Below are positions 1-10,446 of a stretch of 64,000 nt of DNA, piece after piece (positions within the stretch are counted from its first letter, which is position 1; every line of letters starts with the position of its first letter). Source of the DNA: Durusdinium trenchii (taxonomy: Eukaryota; Sar; Dinophyceae; Suessiales; Symbiodiniaceae); the NCBI GenBank assembly GCA_963970005.1, contig CAXAMN010021751.1, forward strand, positions 144,633-208,632. Direction: 5' to 3'. The position numbers and the translations under genes are program-made. A model generated the notes under the pieces. The model searched no databases. It saw nothing but the letters and a program-made list of their open reading frames with translations, and was not told where the DNA came from.

Positions 1-172
1 CACGGGAAAGCACCATCCATCGCTATGGTGGAGTCTTCCTTTGGAGATTCCCATGCCCTTGAGTTCGTCAATCCATTCCTTCTCCATCGGGTCATCAGGA
101 TCATTGAGTTCATCAGGGTGAACGCGGACCGCCAACATTTGGAATCTGATCCTCTTGGTTATGCGGAAACAC
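1..172 (-). CDS. Continuation of the copia-like polyprotein in a shifted frame, truncated by the window
   Basis: After the TAA that closes the long ORF at 173, a different minus-strand frame is open all the way to base 1 and looks coding. It reads FRITKRIRFQMLAVRVHPDE and then an acidic stretch including DDPMEKEWIDELKGMG. Shifting into this frame just before the stop gives an uninterrupted reading. I infer that the stop is the product of a small indel and that the true C-terminus lies beyond the window. The segment itself is not recognised. Confidence 0.45.
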
Positions 173-3100
173 TTAGTTCTGGTCGAGGTACTTCTCCAAA
201 CGCGCCTTCTTGGTCACGATGTCAATGTTGCCATAGTGATAACCGTCTTCCCAAACTGCGTTATCACCTAACAGGTCTTCCCATGACACCCATGCGCCTT
301 CGTCGCATTTGATTGGTGTGAGTCTTCCTCCTGTCCTGAACTGGCGTCCAATTCGATGCCTCAACTTCGCTCCCAATCGACGACTCAGGGCCTGGCTCGC
401 TTGGCTGCATTCAGGTACTCGACAGTCTGGAGTCGGATACTTGTGGTTGCCGTAGTCGGAGTTCTGTGCAGCGAAAGTGACTCCGTTGATCGGTACTAGC
501 TCAACTTTCCCGATCATCGTCATGGGGTCGATCGGCTTGTATCCCTTCTCCCTCCGTGTCGGTAGGGGATAGAATTGATGACATGCCTTTGGTTTGAGGG
601 AACTGGAGTGCACAAATGCCTTCTCTACAAATTCGTACACCACCCTCATATCCCTAGGGCCTACTTCCGCAAGCTTTCGCCCATTGTAGGAATGTGTCCC
701 TCCTTCGACTCCATCGGCACTTTCAATCAAGGTGAACCCGTCATGGTCAAACATTGTCACGACTCTTGCTTTCAACATTTCTTTTCGCCTGAACTCGCTG
801 TCGACCTTCCTATCTGGAGTAGGCGATGCTCTCTGCTTCTTCTTCTTAGGCTCATCGGTTGGATGTCCGGATGGTACATCGTCGGGTGCAACCTCTCCCT
901 TCACTCTCTTCTTCCAATCACTCAACACTGAGGTGACTGTGGGTGACGATGAAGGGATCTTCTCGCAATTGAGAGTTGTGTGTCCCGACTTCATGCAGTG
1001 GATGCAGAATTCTGCTTGCCCGATCTTCTTCTCGAATTCGTCGATGGCTTGCAGTATTGATGTCTTCGGGTCGGACATGTCAACGTCTTGCTCCTCCTTC
1101 TCCTGTTCACATTCAGTTTCCATATCGACACCTTCGGCCTCGGGCTGGTCAGTAGCTTCTGCTCCCTGTTCTGGTTCTTTCCCAATTTCGAAGAAGTGGT
1201 CGATGTCGAATTCAGGAGGCGGCATGGTCCTCATGCGAACGAGAATCAGTGCCACGTTTGCCGCCTCATCAGAGTGCGGGTCCAATGTTCTGATCATCGA
1301 TCGCTTTCGGTTCTCATACGTTGTCCTGTCGTACAGCGATGCAGTGACGCGCTTGATGGATTCTTCTAATCCCGTCCTCAAAGCCTCAATGTCACCCCAT
1401 CCCAAGAACAGGTGTTTGAAGAGTTGAGCAATTTCTAACATGCCCAGCAGCGCTTCCACCATATCACCTACCCGTTCCTCTGTGGGATCGTCTCCGAACA
1501 TCGTGCGGAATACATCGGGCTCCAATATGGTCTTGAGGTATTTGGTGTAGCACACGTTTCCAAGGTCATAGGATCCCTGGTAGTACTTGGCGCTGCCGAC
1601 TATCTGCTTTTCCACATGGATGCTGGGTCCTCTCCTCGTTTTGAAGAAGTTCTCCGTCATTGTTGATGACAACCTGATCCCCCCGAAGAACGAGATCTCC
1701 TTCTGGAAACCTGGGTTCCCGTTAAAGCTGATCATCGCTTCGTGTAAGAACTTCATCAAGTCTACGTGCGGGTTCATCTCGGAGATCATGACGGTGGGAG
1801 AAGATACCGTTTGCCCCATGCCGAAGTTGTGAAGCAATCGAGCACATGCATGAAATCGCTTCTGGACGTAGTCTTCTGCGGACATCCCACGGCATCTATT
1901 TGCTGCTCCGTTGATGCATTCTGCATAGCAATCGTCTTTCAAATCGGAGTCTATGGGATTGCAGACCAAACAGTAATCGCAGCAAATCTCCTCACCCTCC
2001 TTGAAGTCATCAATGACGTACCACCTTTGAGTCCTCGAGTATATTGGTTCTGGCTGAAGGACTCCCCAGTACTCATCCATCCATGGCATTTTGTTCTCTC
2101 TCCTTACCTTCTCCCTCTTCCTCCGCTCAGACTCGTTCTCACCTGAAGCCCCCGCAGTGGACTGATATGCATGGCTTCCTCTTACGGAGTCTCCGAACAA
2201 GTACTGATACAACCTCTCTTTGTCCTGCAACACGTGTTCCAAGTTGGGATCATGGAGGCTATTCGCTTCGGTCAAGGGATCCGGTGCCATAAAACAAGAA
2301 GCGAGCATCTTCTCTCTGAACAAATACTTTTCCATGACAGCGTGGACCAAAGAGGTTCCAGACTTCATAGAGTAGGGGTGACCGCCTCCGGCGACCGAAA
2401 TGGCTCGCCAGAATCTGTCCGACGTCGTGGACATCATGCCATTCAGCGACAGCTCGTCCTTGATCATGTTGGCGATTTTACCGAACGAACCGACGGCATG
2501 GTGAAACTCCACATCTGCGCAAATCCTCACGAAGGTAGGTAATTGGCAGCATGCGTCAAGCTTGATGATCACATCCCTAAGTCTTGGAACGAAGTCCGTG
2601 GGAACGATCACAGTCTTGTATGTCCCCTTCTCGCCCGCAGTCACTAGATGGCTCAATGACAACCACACATGGATGGAGGTGGGTTCATGGCGTTTGACAT
2701 CATCAATTCGATCACGAACGAAGTCGATGAAGCCATATGAATCCGTCACCACTCCCTTCTTGTACTCAGGCGTACATGACATGTTGATGACCTTATCCCA
2801 TCCAAGTGACAATAAGCTCTGGGCGAACACTGTCTGTTTTCCGGAATTTGATTTGGTGATGTACTCGAAGTCCGACATCAGAATCACCTTACTGGTCTTC
2901 ATGGCGCCGATGAACTCACAGTGCACACTCCCACCGTCGATGGTGCGAGACGCTGGCTGACACGTGACACTTGGGATGAAGCCCTTCAATGTCTCACGCA
3001 TCCTTAGCTCCAATTCCGCTTCGTCACTCACCTTGGCTTCCATTGGGTAACAAAGGTTGTATAGCGTCCTCGGAGATGGTAGTCCCCCAGCAAGTGACAC

Positions 3101-6100
3101 TTGTGTTGAGTCGTAGATGTTGGTATATTGAGCGAACCAATGGGCGTCTTCCTTGTGGTAGTTCCGATCGATCACCGTCTCTTGGTACCCCCCATGCCAG
3201 AACATCAAATACGACGTCAACCTTCGTAAGTACTGCAACCATGTCATCTGTCCGTTAACGGTACAGGGACCTTCTACGGTGTGCCCGGATGGCACCTGAT
3301 TGGCGCTGACCATTGCGTAGACCTTCATGTCTCGCGAAAAATAGTCTTTCCCAAATACGTAGTACTTGTCTGATCCCATCGGAAACGGCATTCTAAACCA
3401 CGTCGTGACTGAGATGTCCCTTGAAGCCGCACCAGTGGATGTTGATCCACCTGTCCTTCCCCACCGCTTGTAGGATGCCGACCCAGGCCCAGTTGAACTG
3501 TCGGAAGGACGTTCCGAAAAGTTCTGCTGTTCAAATGACGACGACGGTGGAGGAGGTCTTGGTGCGCGAGGCATTGGTTTGGCCGTCGGCCTAGTGAAGT
3601 CACCATATATCTGAAGCGGCGGGCACCACTTTGGTCTATGAGCAACGTCAGGAGGCTCAGGACCTTCGCTTTCCTGCATGTTCCAAAATGGCAACGAGGG
3701 GATAATTTTGTCCTCGATTTTCTTCTTCAACTCCTCGATGTAGTCGGTGTAGGATTTGAAGGCGCTGCTCCGTCGGTTGTACTCATCTTGCCTCCCGCTC
3801 TCCGCTGCAGCCGCGTTGTACTGAACTCGAAACATTGTGGGTTCAACCGGGATCCACTGATTGATCATCGGCATGACTTTCTCCCTCATGAATCTGAGCT
3901 CTCCTGGTATTATCGTGGCTACCAGAGGCTTGCAGTTGTCAAGGTACTGCACCATAACACTCATGGAGCCTAGAAAGGTCTCCATATGGTTCTGAGCCGC
4001 CGACCTGTACTTCGGCAGTCCTCTCTTCCTGGCAATCAGGTCCTCGAGCACATCGATCACGTGGATCTTGTCCAATGTGCTGTCCGAGTTGTGGACTCTT
4101 ATTGCCAGTGCCATGTTGCGGACTTCTCTGTTCACCGTATCTATCAGCTCTTGTACCTTCTCCCTCGCGTTTCGGCTGGTGAGTTTGTCAGAGGTGTGAT
4201 AGAAGATCGAGCTGAAGATCGTGTAGTAACTCTCAAGGCGGGTAGCATAGACGTGATCTGACGGATCCGCGGCTTCACGCATGTTCATGCTCTCATTGGC
4301 CGACCCGGATAGGTTCCTCCATTGTTGGTAGGCAACCATGGTATCACTGAGTCTGCCGTTGTTGATGAAGGCGCGGACGTCGTCCCATAAGTCATCAATC
4401 ACCCCAATCTCCTCAGGCTCCACGAGGTAGCGAGAGAGGTTGCTGAAAACCCCGTTCGCATCGTTCCCGAAGCGCCCCTTGATGGTGGCCATGGATAGCT
4501 TATAGCGTCTTGCCAGGTCGCCTGTAGTCTCTTTCTTCTCGTCCTCGTTCATGTAGCCCACTAACTTCTTCAGTGAAGCGGTCAAGAATTTGGTGTCGTC
4601 GGACTTTGTCCTGGACATTGCATAGTTGATGGATAACGGGACGAGCGGAGGAATGCCGACGGCAATCCATGCTTCAACCACATCCAACCCATGCGTACTC
4701 CTCGACATCCTTGGAGGCAGGGTTATCTGCCCTCTCTCCTTCATCTCAACCAGGCCATCGAGGATCTTGATGATGAAAGTCGGGTAGCCGCCCGTGTTGC
4801 TGTTATAGTTCATGACACCACCAACAGACTCCATAGCCACGTCGCTAAAGCGTACGGGTGAAGCAATGCAGTGGTCACACAAACAAGCACAACAGTCCTG
4901 AAAATCATGAATGCCATGTGGTTCGACCCGTCGTGCGTGTGATGTTTGTGTTCCATGCTCATAACATGTGTATACAGTCTCGTTTGATGTTGCATCACAC
5001 ACTGAGCGTTCATTGAAGGAACTACCCAAGGCTCGAATCATAAGGCACGGAACGGCATGCATCATCTTCTCAGACTTCTGGAGTGCAGCGATTCTTTTGG
5101 TCACGGTCTTCAGGATGATGCCGACTATCTTCTTATTATATAATTGAGTAGTCTTAGTGTATTTACCTGCACAATCTCTATGATTATGGCTCTTGTCACA
5201 TGTTCTGCTGAGCTGGTTACCAAACTCAAGATTCCATGATACAATCTTCCAAGGTTTCTTGATGAATTTCTTGTCGGAATGCGAATCGTTGAACTCAGCA
5301 CCTAACCCGTACATGCATCCATCAAACACATGACAGTCGCAATCAGTGCCGCTCAACAAACTTTGAATCCTTTGATCTTTCCAGTAGGCACAGTATCGTG
5401 GTAGTTCAAACAGTGCGGCGGCCCCGATCTTCAAAACACGAACCATAACAGTTTCAAAACGTTCCCAAAGGTCCCAGTATAGTGCTCGCTTAAGCTCTAT
5501 AGATTTAGCTATCGCGTCGCTGACTTTAGCGTTGTATCTCGACCATGCCGATCCGCCTGTGCAGGGTCCCGCAAACATTACTGCATCCTTCTCCGAACGC
5601 ACCGCTGCAAGCGCACGTGCAATTCCGTATGGTGAAGTGAGGTCGTCGCTCTGAGATACAGTGACGATGGTGCAGTCGTGTTTCGCCGCTAAGTGGGTGA
5701 AGTGATTGCATTCCTCTGAACACAGTAGGATGAATGCGGGTTCTCTACCTATATCGTACAGATCAATTACCATCTGCTCGTCGCGGGCGGCTAGGTTGTC
5801 ATCTTCTTCGCACAACACGAACTGGTACCGATATGCGATCTTCCCATCATGTCGTCTCAAATTGATATCAACTATTCTGTGCTCTTTACTCTCCTCGCTC
5901 TTGGCTTTGCTAATGGAGACGAACGTTGGGACAATGATATCCTTCAATGGGATCGTTTTCATACGCTTTGGGGTGCTGCATAACGCTATCGCAGCCGATT
6001 TAGCTTCCTCGTTTTCCGATTCAGCATGGTTTCCCCTAAGGGTGAACACAGTCTTGCCTGTCCATCGGAGGTGCGTTTTGGTATGCGTACCTCTGCCTGA

Positions 6101-9100
6101 GTGTCGCCAATAGTCCTTGACACAATCCTCAAAATCTGATGACTCGAATTGACTTCCTTGACGGTAAGTCATTCTATCGTCTTTGATCCGTGACATGTTG
6201 ACTGGACAAGATGGCGCGTCACCCGGGCAGAACGCTTTTCTCCTAGGAGACGAGTGTATTCTTGTTAACGTCCTAGCTTCTTCGTCTACCTCCCAATGAT
6301 CGTGAACTGAGTGCTCTTGCTCTTCAGGATCCGAAACAAAATTGTCGAAAATCATCGAAGACCCCCCAGACCCCCCATTCCCCCCATGCACAAGGCGCGT
6401 CAGGGCGTTGAGCACGTGTAAGGCAGAGGTCGAGCAGTGATGAATCGACAAGTACAAGGACGAATCACGGAGAGTCTGTTGCAACTCGCGACATTGGACA
6501 AGCGGACGCAAGCTGAACAAGAGACGTGGAAGGGTCGCAGCGTCGAAATGACTAGGCGCAGGAGCTGACGCTTCGGGTAACGGAGAAGACAAAGGATGAA
6601 ACTGAAAGAACGCACGTTCGACCCAACGGTCAAATCGAACGGGTTCTAAATTAGGGTCAACCTTATCCTCGATCTGTTGCCATTGCGCGTCCTGCAAGAT
6701 CCAGGTGCTGCGAAGGTAAGCCATATCAGGGGGAGCCCGTGGTGGGCGCAGCCTGTACAGCTTGGGAGTACGAACCATAACATAGGGGTCGCATCCAGGG
6801 ATCTCTTGCAGTCCTTCTTTGCTCGAAAGTCCCGGCTGATACAGCTGTGGCGGGACAACCGGAATGGTGGTGTAAGGATATGTTGGCACCTTACTGTGAC
6901 GGTCTTTCTGAAGCTGCTTGGCGTAAGACAACCCATCGTGAGTTGGCTTCATCAAGTCTAGCATCGCTTGGCTGCGCAGACCATCGTCGCTCAGTATATT
7001 GATCAGCATGCACGCATGTTTCCATGAGTTGGCATCATCGAACCCTTTAGTGTGGATATCGGCAGCCATACGAGCAGTAACCTCATATACGAGCAACAGA
7101 TAGTCACGCTTGAACATCTCATACAACCAAGTGATGGAAATACCATGAGTGCGCTCCATGTGACGCATCGTGGGGTTCCTCCCACTCCTCATAACATTGA
7201 TCATCGCTTGATTATCGTCATAAAAGACTATTCGTGGTGGCGTCCTCATCAAAGTCTCCCATGCACTGATGCTTGGGATTCCAACTGTCCTCAATGCGTA
7301 ATCCGCCGCGACAATCTCAGCCTCCGGGGTGGAGTGGCTAACGCACCCTTGACGTTTGCTACCTCCTGCCAACGGGAAACGAGTTCGTTTGCCTTGGACA
7401 TGCATGTGTGCACCGGAAGTCGACTTCAACGATTGACCACATCCTGCGTAGTCCGCATCTGCGAATAGGGCTAACGACAGGTCTGCTTTGGAGTCACCGA
7501 CCCAACCTATCATTTTCTGATCGGCTGAATGATGCACGTAACACATCAGGTGGTGCAATTTAGCATCATCGGCAACTGTCCATTTTGTCACATTGCGAGC
7601 CAGCACATTGATGGCCCGTAACAGGTCGAAACGCGCTATTCTAGCAGCGTACAACAGTTTCATTAGGAGACTAGCAGCATGAGGTGCTAGGGTACCTCGA
7701 GGTTGCTCCTTCGTATCAGACTTGACGTCATCGTCTGTTGACCTGGCCTTGGAAGCTGCCTGGTCAGGCGAGAAGCAAGTACCACACCATGTGCATGTGA
7801 CAGCAAGTCCCTTTTGGGTACTGCATGGTGCTCTCGATGGATGATCCTTTGTGACATCCGGTAACATCGGTGTTGCAACTTTCTTCAATACTGTGTCCTT
7901 ACCTACTATGTCGAGGTATTTGACCACACTCATTTTGAGCAGAGCGCTCATATCATATGTCATTGTAGTAACTTTGGAACCATCGGCCAATTTATCTTCG
8001 CCTTTCGACAAAACACATCCTAAATACAATCCGACCTCGGTTTCCGGTTCAATGCGCAGCTTGGATCGGAGTAGGTCCCAACCTTTCTTCAAGTTCCCCT
8101 TGGGCCCTGCCAACTTCAAGTCGTCCACATATATCACTAACAGCAAGTCGAGCTTTTCGTGATAATACATCGACGGCCATTCTGGTCCGACGGGTTTGAA
8201 CTCCAATGCACGTACAGATTCGTCGCAGTGTTGCTCCCACATCGTTCCAGAGTCTGGATGTCCGTATAATGCTTTGTTCACACGACACATAGGGCGCTTG
8301 AGACCCCTTCTGGTGATCTCCTCTTGCAGGTGCTTGGGCCATGCTTCCCACGGGAGTTCAGCCCAACACGGTACACCGCCCAATAATGCTTGGATATATG
8401 CTCGAATGGCGTCTGCCATCTGCACATCATTACCTTCCAGGCAACCGTAGAAATCGGCCCATCGAGCAGCCTCGAATGTAGCTGGAGAGTTTCCAAGATC
8501 CTGGAACAACGCTGCCTCGAAGTTCTGGTTCTTCACTTGATCTCCGAGTAGAACCCCTCGCCCTTTGAATTTCCTCTTCGGATCATCGTCAGGCAGTTGG
8601 TAGTTCTTTTCCAAACATATTCCATGTACTCTTGCTAAGTGAACTTCTTCTCCTTTCTTCTTGGAGGTTGCCACGATCTCATCATATTCTCTCAGCCACG
8701 ACCCGTCGAACGTTTCCTCATCCCAGAGTCCGCCCCATTCATCCAACATGGATTGCATTGCCTTCTTATTGGATAAGATCTCGGCACGGCTCACAGGTCT
8801 TGATACCACCGCGTTAAACAACCTATTGCCCATAAGTTTTGGGCGATGTTGCGTATCGCGCACTACACATGGCATCGTCGGAAATGGTTCATCAACTATA
8901 TCGTTGTCGGTGGGATCACCAGTGATGCAACAACATATCTGACCGTTCAGTGGATTGTAGACGTTCTCCGTCCTCCAAGCCGCCATAGCAAGATTGTCAT
9001 CGTTGTCCTCCCACATGGCACTCTCGTCCCAATCGGTGAGGAATTCTTCATCACTGGGGATGCACGTGGACTCGGATGCAAAGGATTTAGGTGACCATGG

Positions 9101-10279
9101 GTCCTCATCATCATCAGTGTCCCACTCCCTAAAGGTAATAGGCATAGCCAAGCTTGGTCCACCTACACCCTCACCTTCCTTGTCCTTAGACTTCTTCTCT
9201 TTCTTGGACTTCTTGTCCTTCTTGGCTTTCTTGTCCTTCTTGTCTTTCTTGGACTTCTTTTCACTACCCCCATCATCATCCTTCTTGACGTCTTCCAGGT
9301 CCTTCAAGAGTTCATCAGGCTCTTCGTCCTCCTTCTTATCCGTGCTGCTCCCAAGTCCTTTTGCTTTCTTCGTCAATCTATCCACGACCCTGTCTACATG
9401 CTTTCCGGCCTTCTTGGCCATAGCTCTATCTTTCACCGATAGCTTCTGCCATTCTTCAGGCGTGAGGTAGTCCTTGGGTCTTGGTGAGTTGTGGAAGAGT
9501 CGCCTTCCATCCGATCCCACTCTGTATAGACGACCATCCTTTGCGATCTTGACGTGTTCGCCGTCGTTGTTCAAGTAAATGATGTTATCACCTGGCCCCC
9601 CAACGGAATAGTGATCGGGACCGGAGTAGTCCTCTTTCTTCTTCTCTGCGAGCTCCTCCGTTTTCTCATCCTCGATCGCGTCAATCTCGCTAGCTCTTGA
9701 CTTCAGATCCCCGTCTGGTGGATCAGGTGCATCATCGTCATCGCCTTGATCGTCGCTGTCGTCGGGATCGGGTAACTCGGGATTGGTAGGTGCATCTGGA
9801 GAACCAGCTCTCTCCTTCAGGACTTTCATTCCTTCGAGAGTGCTGTTCAACCTCTCGTACTCTTTCTTCAAAGGGAATTCTATTCCATCGTCTTGGAAGA
9901 TCTTCTCGGTGATGTGAGGAGTAATCAGTTTCCTCAACGGTCTCTCGGCATCATAACCTAGATTCTGTTGAGCGAAATCGCTTATAGCCCATACTTTGTA
10001 TTTCCTCGACCAGTTCATCCCGGTCCCCATAACGTACCCTGCGAAGATGCCAGGTATGCTCTTGGGGTCGAACTTGTGATCCTGGTCCCTTTCTCTCGCG
10101 TCACTAGGTTTGAAGAACACCTTCGCCCCGAGTGGTATCACCATGCCTGGGAATTCGTCTTGTGCAACTTCAACCATGCACTGCTGCCATCGCTCAGCTT
10201 CTCGATGTTCAACAAATGGCTTACGCACTCCACTGCAAACGGCCAAAAACATGGTGGTAGTCCGGCTTCTAGTAAGCAT
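173..10279 (-). CDS. Copia Pol: integrase C-terminal part, RT, RNase H, plus very long C-terminal extension
   Basis: An open frame of 3,368 codons. Rough residues: integrase C-terminal part 35-130 (IPLGAKVFFKPS, SIPGIFAGYV), an acidic then lysine-rich linker 150-375, copia RT 540-790 with the catalytic YVDD near 716, and RNase H 935-1090 (ADADYAG, STPEAEIVAADYA, DDNQAM, DIHTKGF). Everything after about 1090 is beyond the normal copia Pol. Residues 1480-1700 resemble a methyltransferase fold: GPCTGGSAWSRYN near 1568, FELPRYCAYW near 1623, and CDKSHNHRDC followed by a TKTTQLY stretch near 1695. A CX2CX4HX4C zinc knuckle (CIHCMKSGHTTLNC) sits near residue 3088. The stretch between these is unrecognised. 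The first residues of this frame are out of register with integrase, so position 10279 is not a real start. Domain calls to RNase H are firm; the methyltransferase reading is tentative. Confidence 0.85.
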   Translation of the reverse strand: MLTRSRTTTMFLAVCSGVRKPFVEHREAERWQQCMVEVAQDEFPGMVIPLGAKVFFKPSDARERDQDHKFDPKSIPGIFAGYVMGTGMNWSRKYKVWAISDFAQQNLGYDAERPLRKLITPHITEKIFQDDGIEFPLKKEYERLNSTLEGMKVLKERAGSPDAPTNPELPDPDDSDDQGDDDDAPDPPDGDLKSRASEIDAIEDEKTEELAEKKKEDYSGPDHYSVGGPGDNIIYLNNDGEHVKIAKDGRLYRVGSDGRRLFHNSPRPKDYLTPEEWQKLSVKDRAMAKKAGKHVDRVVDRLTKKAKGLGSSTDKKEDEEPDELLKDLEDVKKDDDGGSEKKSKKDKKDKKAKKDKKSKKEKKSKDKEGEGVGGPSLAMPITFREWDTDDDEDPWSPKSFASESTCIPSDEEFLTDWDESAMWEDNDDNLAMAAWRTENVYNPLNGQICCCITGDPTDNDIVDEPFPTMPCVVRDTQHRPKLMGNRLFNAVVSRPVSRAEILSNKKAMQSMLDEWGGLWDEETFDGSWLREYDEIVATSKKKGEEVHLARVHGICLEKNYQLPDDDPKRKFKGRGVLLGDQVKNQNFEAALFQDLGNSPATFEAARWADFYGCLEGNDVQMADAIRAYIQALLGGVPCWAELPWEAWPKHLQEEITRRGLKRPMCRVNKALYGHPDSGTMWEQHCDESVRALEFKPVGPEWPSMYYHEKLDLLLVIYVDDLKLAGPKGNLKKGWDLLRSKLRIEPETEVGLYLGCVLSKGEDKLADGSKVTTMTYDMSALLKMSVVKYLDIVGKDTVLKKVATPMLPDVTKDHPSRAPCSTQKGLAVTCTWCGTCFSPDQAASKARSTDDDVKSDTKEQPRGTLAPHAASLLMKLLYAARIARFDLLRAINVLARNVTKWTVADDAKLHHLMCYVHHSADQKMIGWVGDSKADLSLALFADADYAGCGQSLKSTSGAHMHVQGKRTRFPLAGGSKRQGCVSHSTPEAEIVAADYALRTVGIPSISAWETLMRTPPRIVFYDDNQAMINVMRSGRNPTMRHMERTHGISITWLYEMFKRDYLLLVYEVTARMAADIHTKGFDDANSWKHACMLINILSDDGLRSQAMLDLMKPTHDGLSYAKQLQKDRHSKVPTYPYTTIPVVPPQLYQPGLSSKEGLQEIPGCDPYVMVRTPKLYRLRPPRAPPDMAYLRSTWILQDAQWQQIEDKVDPNLEPVRFDRWVERAFFQFHPLSSPLPEASAPAPSHFDAATLPRLLFSLRPLVQCRELQQTLRDSSLYLSIHHCSTSALHVLNALTRLVHGGNGGSGGSSMIFDNFVSDPEEQEHSVHDHWEVDEEARTLTRIHSSPRRKAFCPGDAPSCPVNMSRIKDDRMTYRQGSQFESSDFEDCVKDYWRHSGRGTHTKTHLRWTGKTVFTLRGNHAESENEEAKSAAIALCSTPKRMKTIPLKDIIVPTFVSISKAKSEESKEHRIVDINLRRHDGKIAYRYQFVLCEEDDNLAARDEQMVIDLYDIGREPAFILLCSEECNHFTHLAAKHDCTIVTVSQSDDLTSPYGIARALAAVRSEKDAVMFAGPCTGGSAWSRYNAKVSDAIAKSIELKRALYWDLWERFETVMVRVLKIGAAALFELPRYCAYWKDQRIQSLLSGTDCDCHVFDGCMYGLGAEFNDSHSDKKFIKKPWKIVSWNLEFGNQLSRTCDKSHNHRDCAGKYTKTTQLYNKKIVGIILKTVTKRIAALQKSEKMMHAVPCLMIRALGSSFNERSVCDATSNETVYTCYEHGTQTSHARRVEPHGIHDFQDCCACLCDHCIASPVRFSDVAMESVGGVMNYNSNTGGYPTFIIKILDGLVEMKERGQITLPPRMSRSTHGLDVVEAWIAVGIPPLVPLSINYAMSRTKSDDTKFLTASLKKLVGYMNEDEKKETTGDLARRYKLSMATIKGRFGNDANGVFSNLSRYLVEPEEIGVIDDLWDDVRAFINNGRLSDTMVAYQQWRNLSGSANESMNMREAADPSDHVYATRLESYYTIFSSIFYHTSDKLTSRNAREKVQELIDTVNREVRNMALAIRVHNSDSTLDKIHVIDVLEDLIARKRGLPKYRSAAQNHMETFLGSMSVMVQYLDNCKPLVATIIPGELRFMREKVMPMINQWIPVEPTMFRVQYNAAAAESGRQDEYNRRSSAFKSYTDYIEELKKKIEDKIIPSLPFWNMQESEGPEPPDVAHRPKWCPPLQIYGDFTRPTAKPMPRAPRPPPPSSSFEQQNFSERPSDSSTGPGSASYKRWGRTGGSTSTGAASRDISVTTWFRMPFPMGSDKYYVFGKDYFSRDMKVYAMVSANQVPSGHTVEGPCTVNGQMTWLQYLRRLTSYLMFWHGGYQETVIDRNYHKEDAHWFAQYTNIYDSTQVSLAGGLPSPRTLYNLCYPMEAKVSDEAELELRMRETLKGFIPSVTCQPASRTIDGGSVHCEFIGAMKTSKVILMSDFEYITKSNSGKQTVFAQSLLSLGWDKVINMSCTPEYKKGVVTDSYGFIDFVRDRIDDVKRHEPTSIHVWLSLSHLVTAGEKGTYKTVIVPTDFVPRLRDVIIKLDACCQLPTFVRICADVEFHHAVGSFGKIANMIKDELSLNGMMSTTSDRFWRAISVAGGGHPYSMKSGTSLVHAVMEKYLFREKMLASCFMAPDPLTEANSLHDPNLEHVLQDKERLYQYLFGDSVRGSHAYQSTAGASGENESERRKREKVRRENKMPWMDEYWGVLQPEPIYSRTQRWYVIDDFKEGEEICCDYCLVCNPIDSDLKDDCYAECINGAANRCRGMSAEDYVQKRFHACARLLHNFGMGQTVSSPTVMISEMNPHVDLMKFLHEAMISFNGNPGFQKEISFFGGIRLSSTMTENFFKTRRGPSIHVEKQIVGSAKYYQGSYDLGNVCYTKYLKTILEPDVFRTMFGDDPTEERVGDMVEALLGMLEIAQLFKHLFLGWGDIEALRTGLEESIKRVTASLYDRTTYENRKRSMIRTLDPHSDEAANVALILVRMRTMPPPEFDIDHFFEIGKEPEQGAEATDQPEAEGVDMETECEQEKEEQDVDMSDPKTSILQAIDEFEKKIGQAEFCIHCMKSGHTTLNCEKIPSSSPTVTSVLSDWKKRVKGEVAPDDVPSGHPTDEPKKKKQRASPTPDRKVDSEFRRKEMLKARVVTMFDHDGFTLIESADGVEGGTHSYNGRKLAEVGPRDMRVVYEFVEKAFVHSSSLKPKACHQFYPLPTRREKGYKPIDPMTMIGKVELVPINGVTFAAQNSDYGNHKYPTPDCRVPECSQASQALSRRLGAKLRHRIGRQFRTGGRLTPIKCDEGAWVSWEDLLGDNAVWEDGYHYGNIDIVTKKARLEKYLDQN

Positions 10280-10446
10280 GTCGATGTGGTAAGCATCATG
10301 AACTGATTGTTTCTTTCGGCGAGTGAGTTGTTCTGGGGATGTCCTGGAAGCGACTGGTCTAGTGGAATCCGGAGTTCCTTGAGTGCTGCTTCGAATTGTG
10401 GCGCGTCATCCGAGTAAGCGTTGGTGACCTTTCTCTTACCGATCTA
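10160..10446 (-). pseudogene. Broken integrase core: in-frame TAG and frameshift
   Basis: ORF1 ends at a TAG (10444-10446) inside the integrase domain. Directly after it, the same frame continues with unmistakable catalytic-core sequence, including YSDDAPQF (second Asp) and NSLAERNNQF (catalytic Glu), then WPFAVECVSHLLN. Around 10160-10190 the homologous reading moves to the frame of the downstream ORF (DEFPGMVIPLGAKVFF). One nonsense change and one indel would therefore restore a single integrase. Recoding is possible in principle, but two different breaks within 290 bases, neither at the Gag/Pol border, argue for decay. Confidence 0.75.

Noticed and set aside
732..1427. Plus-strand open frame of 231 codons
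   Set aside because: It lies opposite the retroelement's coding strand, and its serine/cysteine-rich peptide is what the reverse of that coding gives.
8994..9470. Plus-strand frame rich in Phe/Leu/Ser
   Set aside because: It is the reverse complement of the lysine-rich linker of Pol; its apparent membrane-like character is an artefact.
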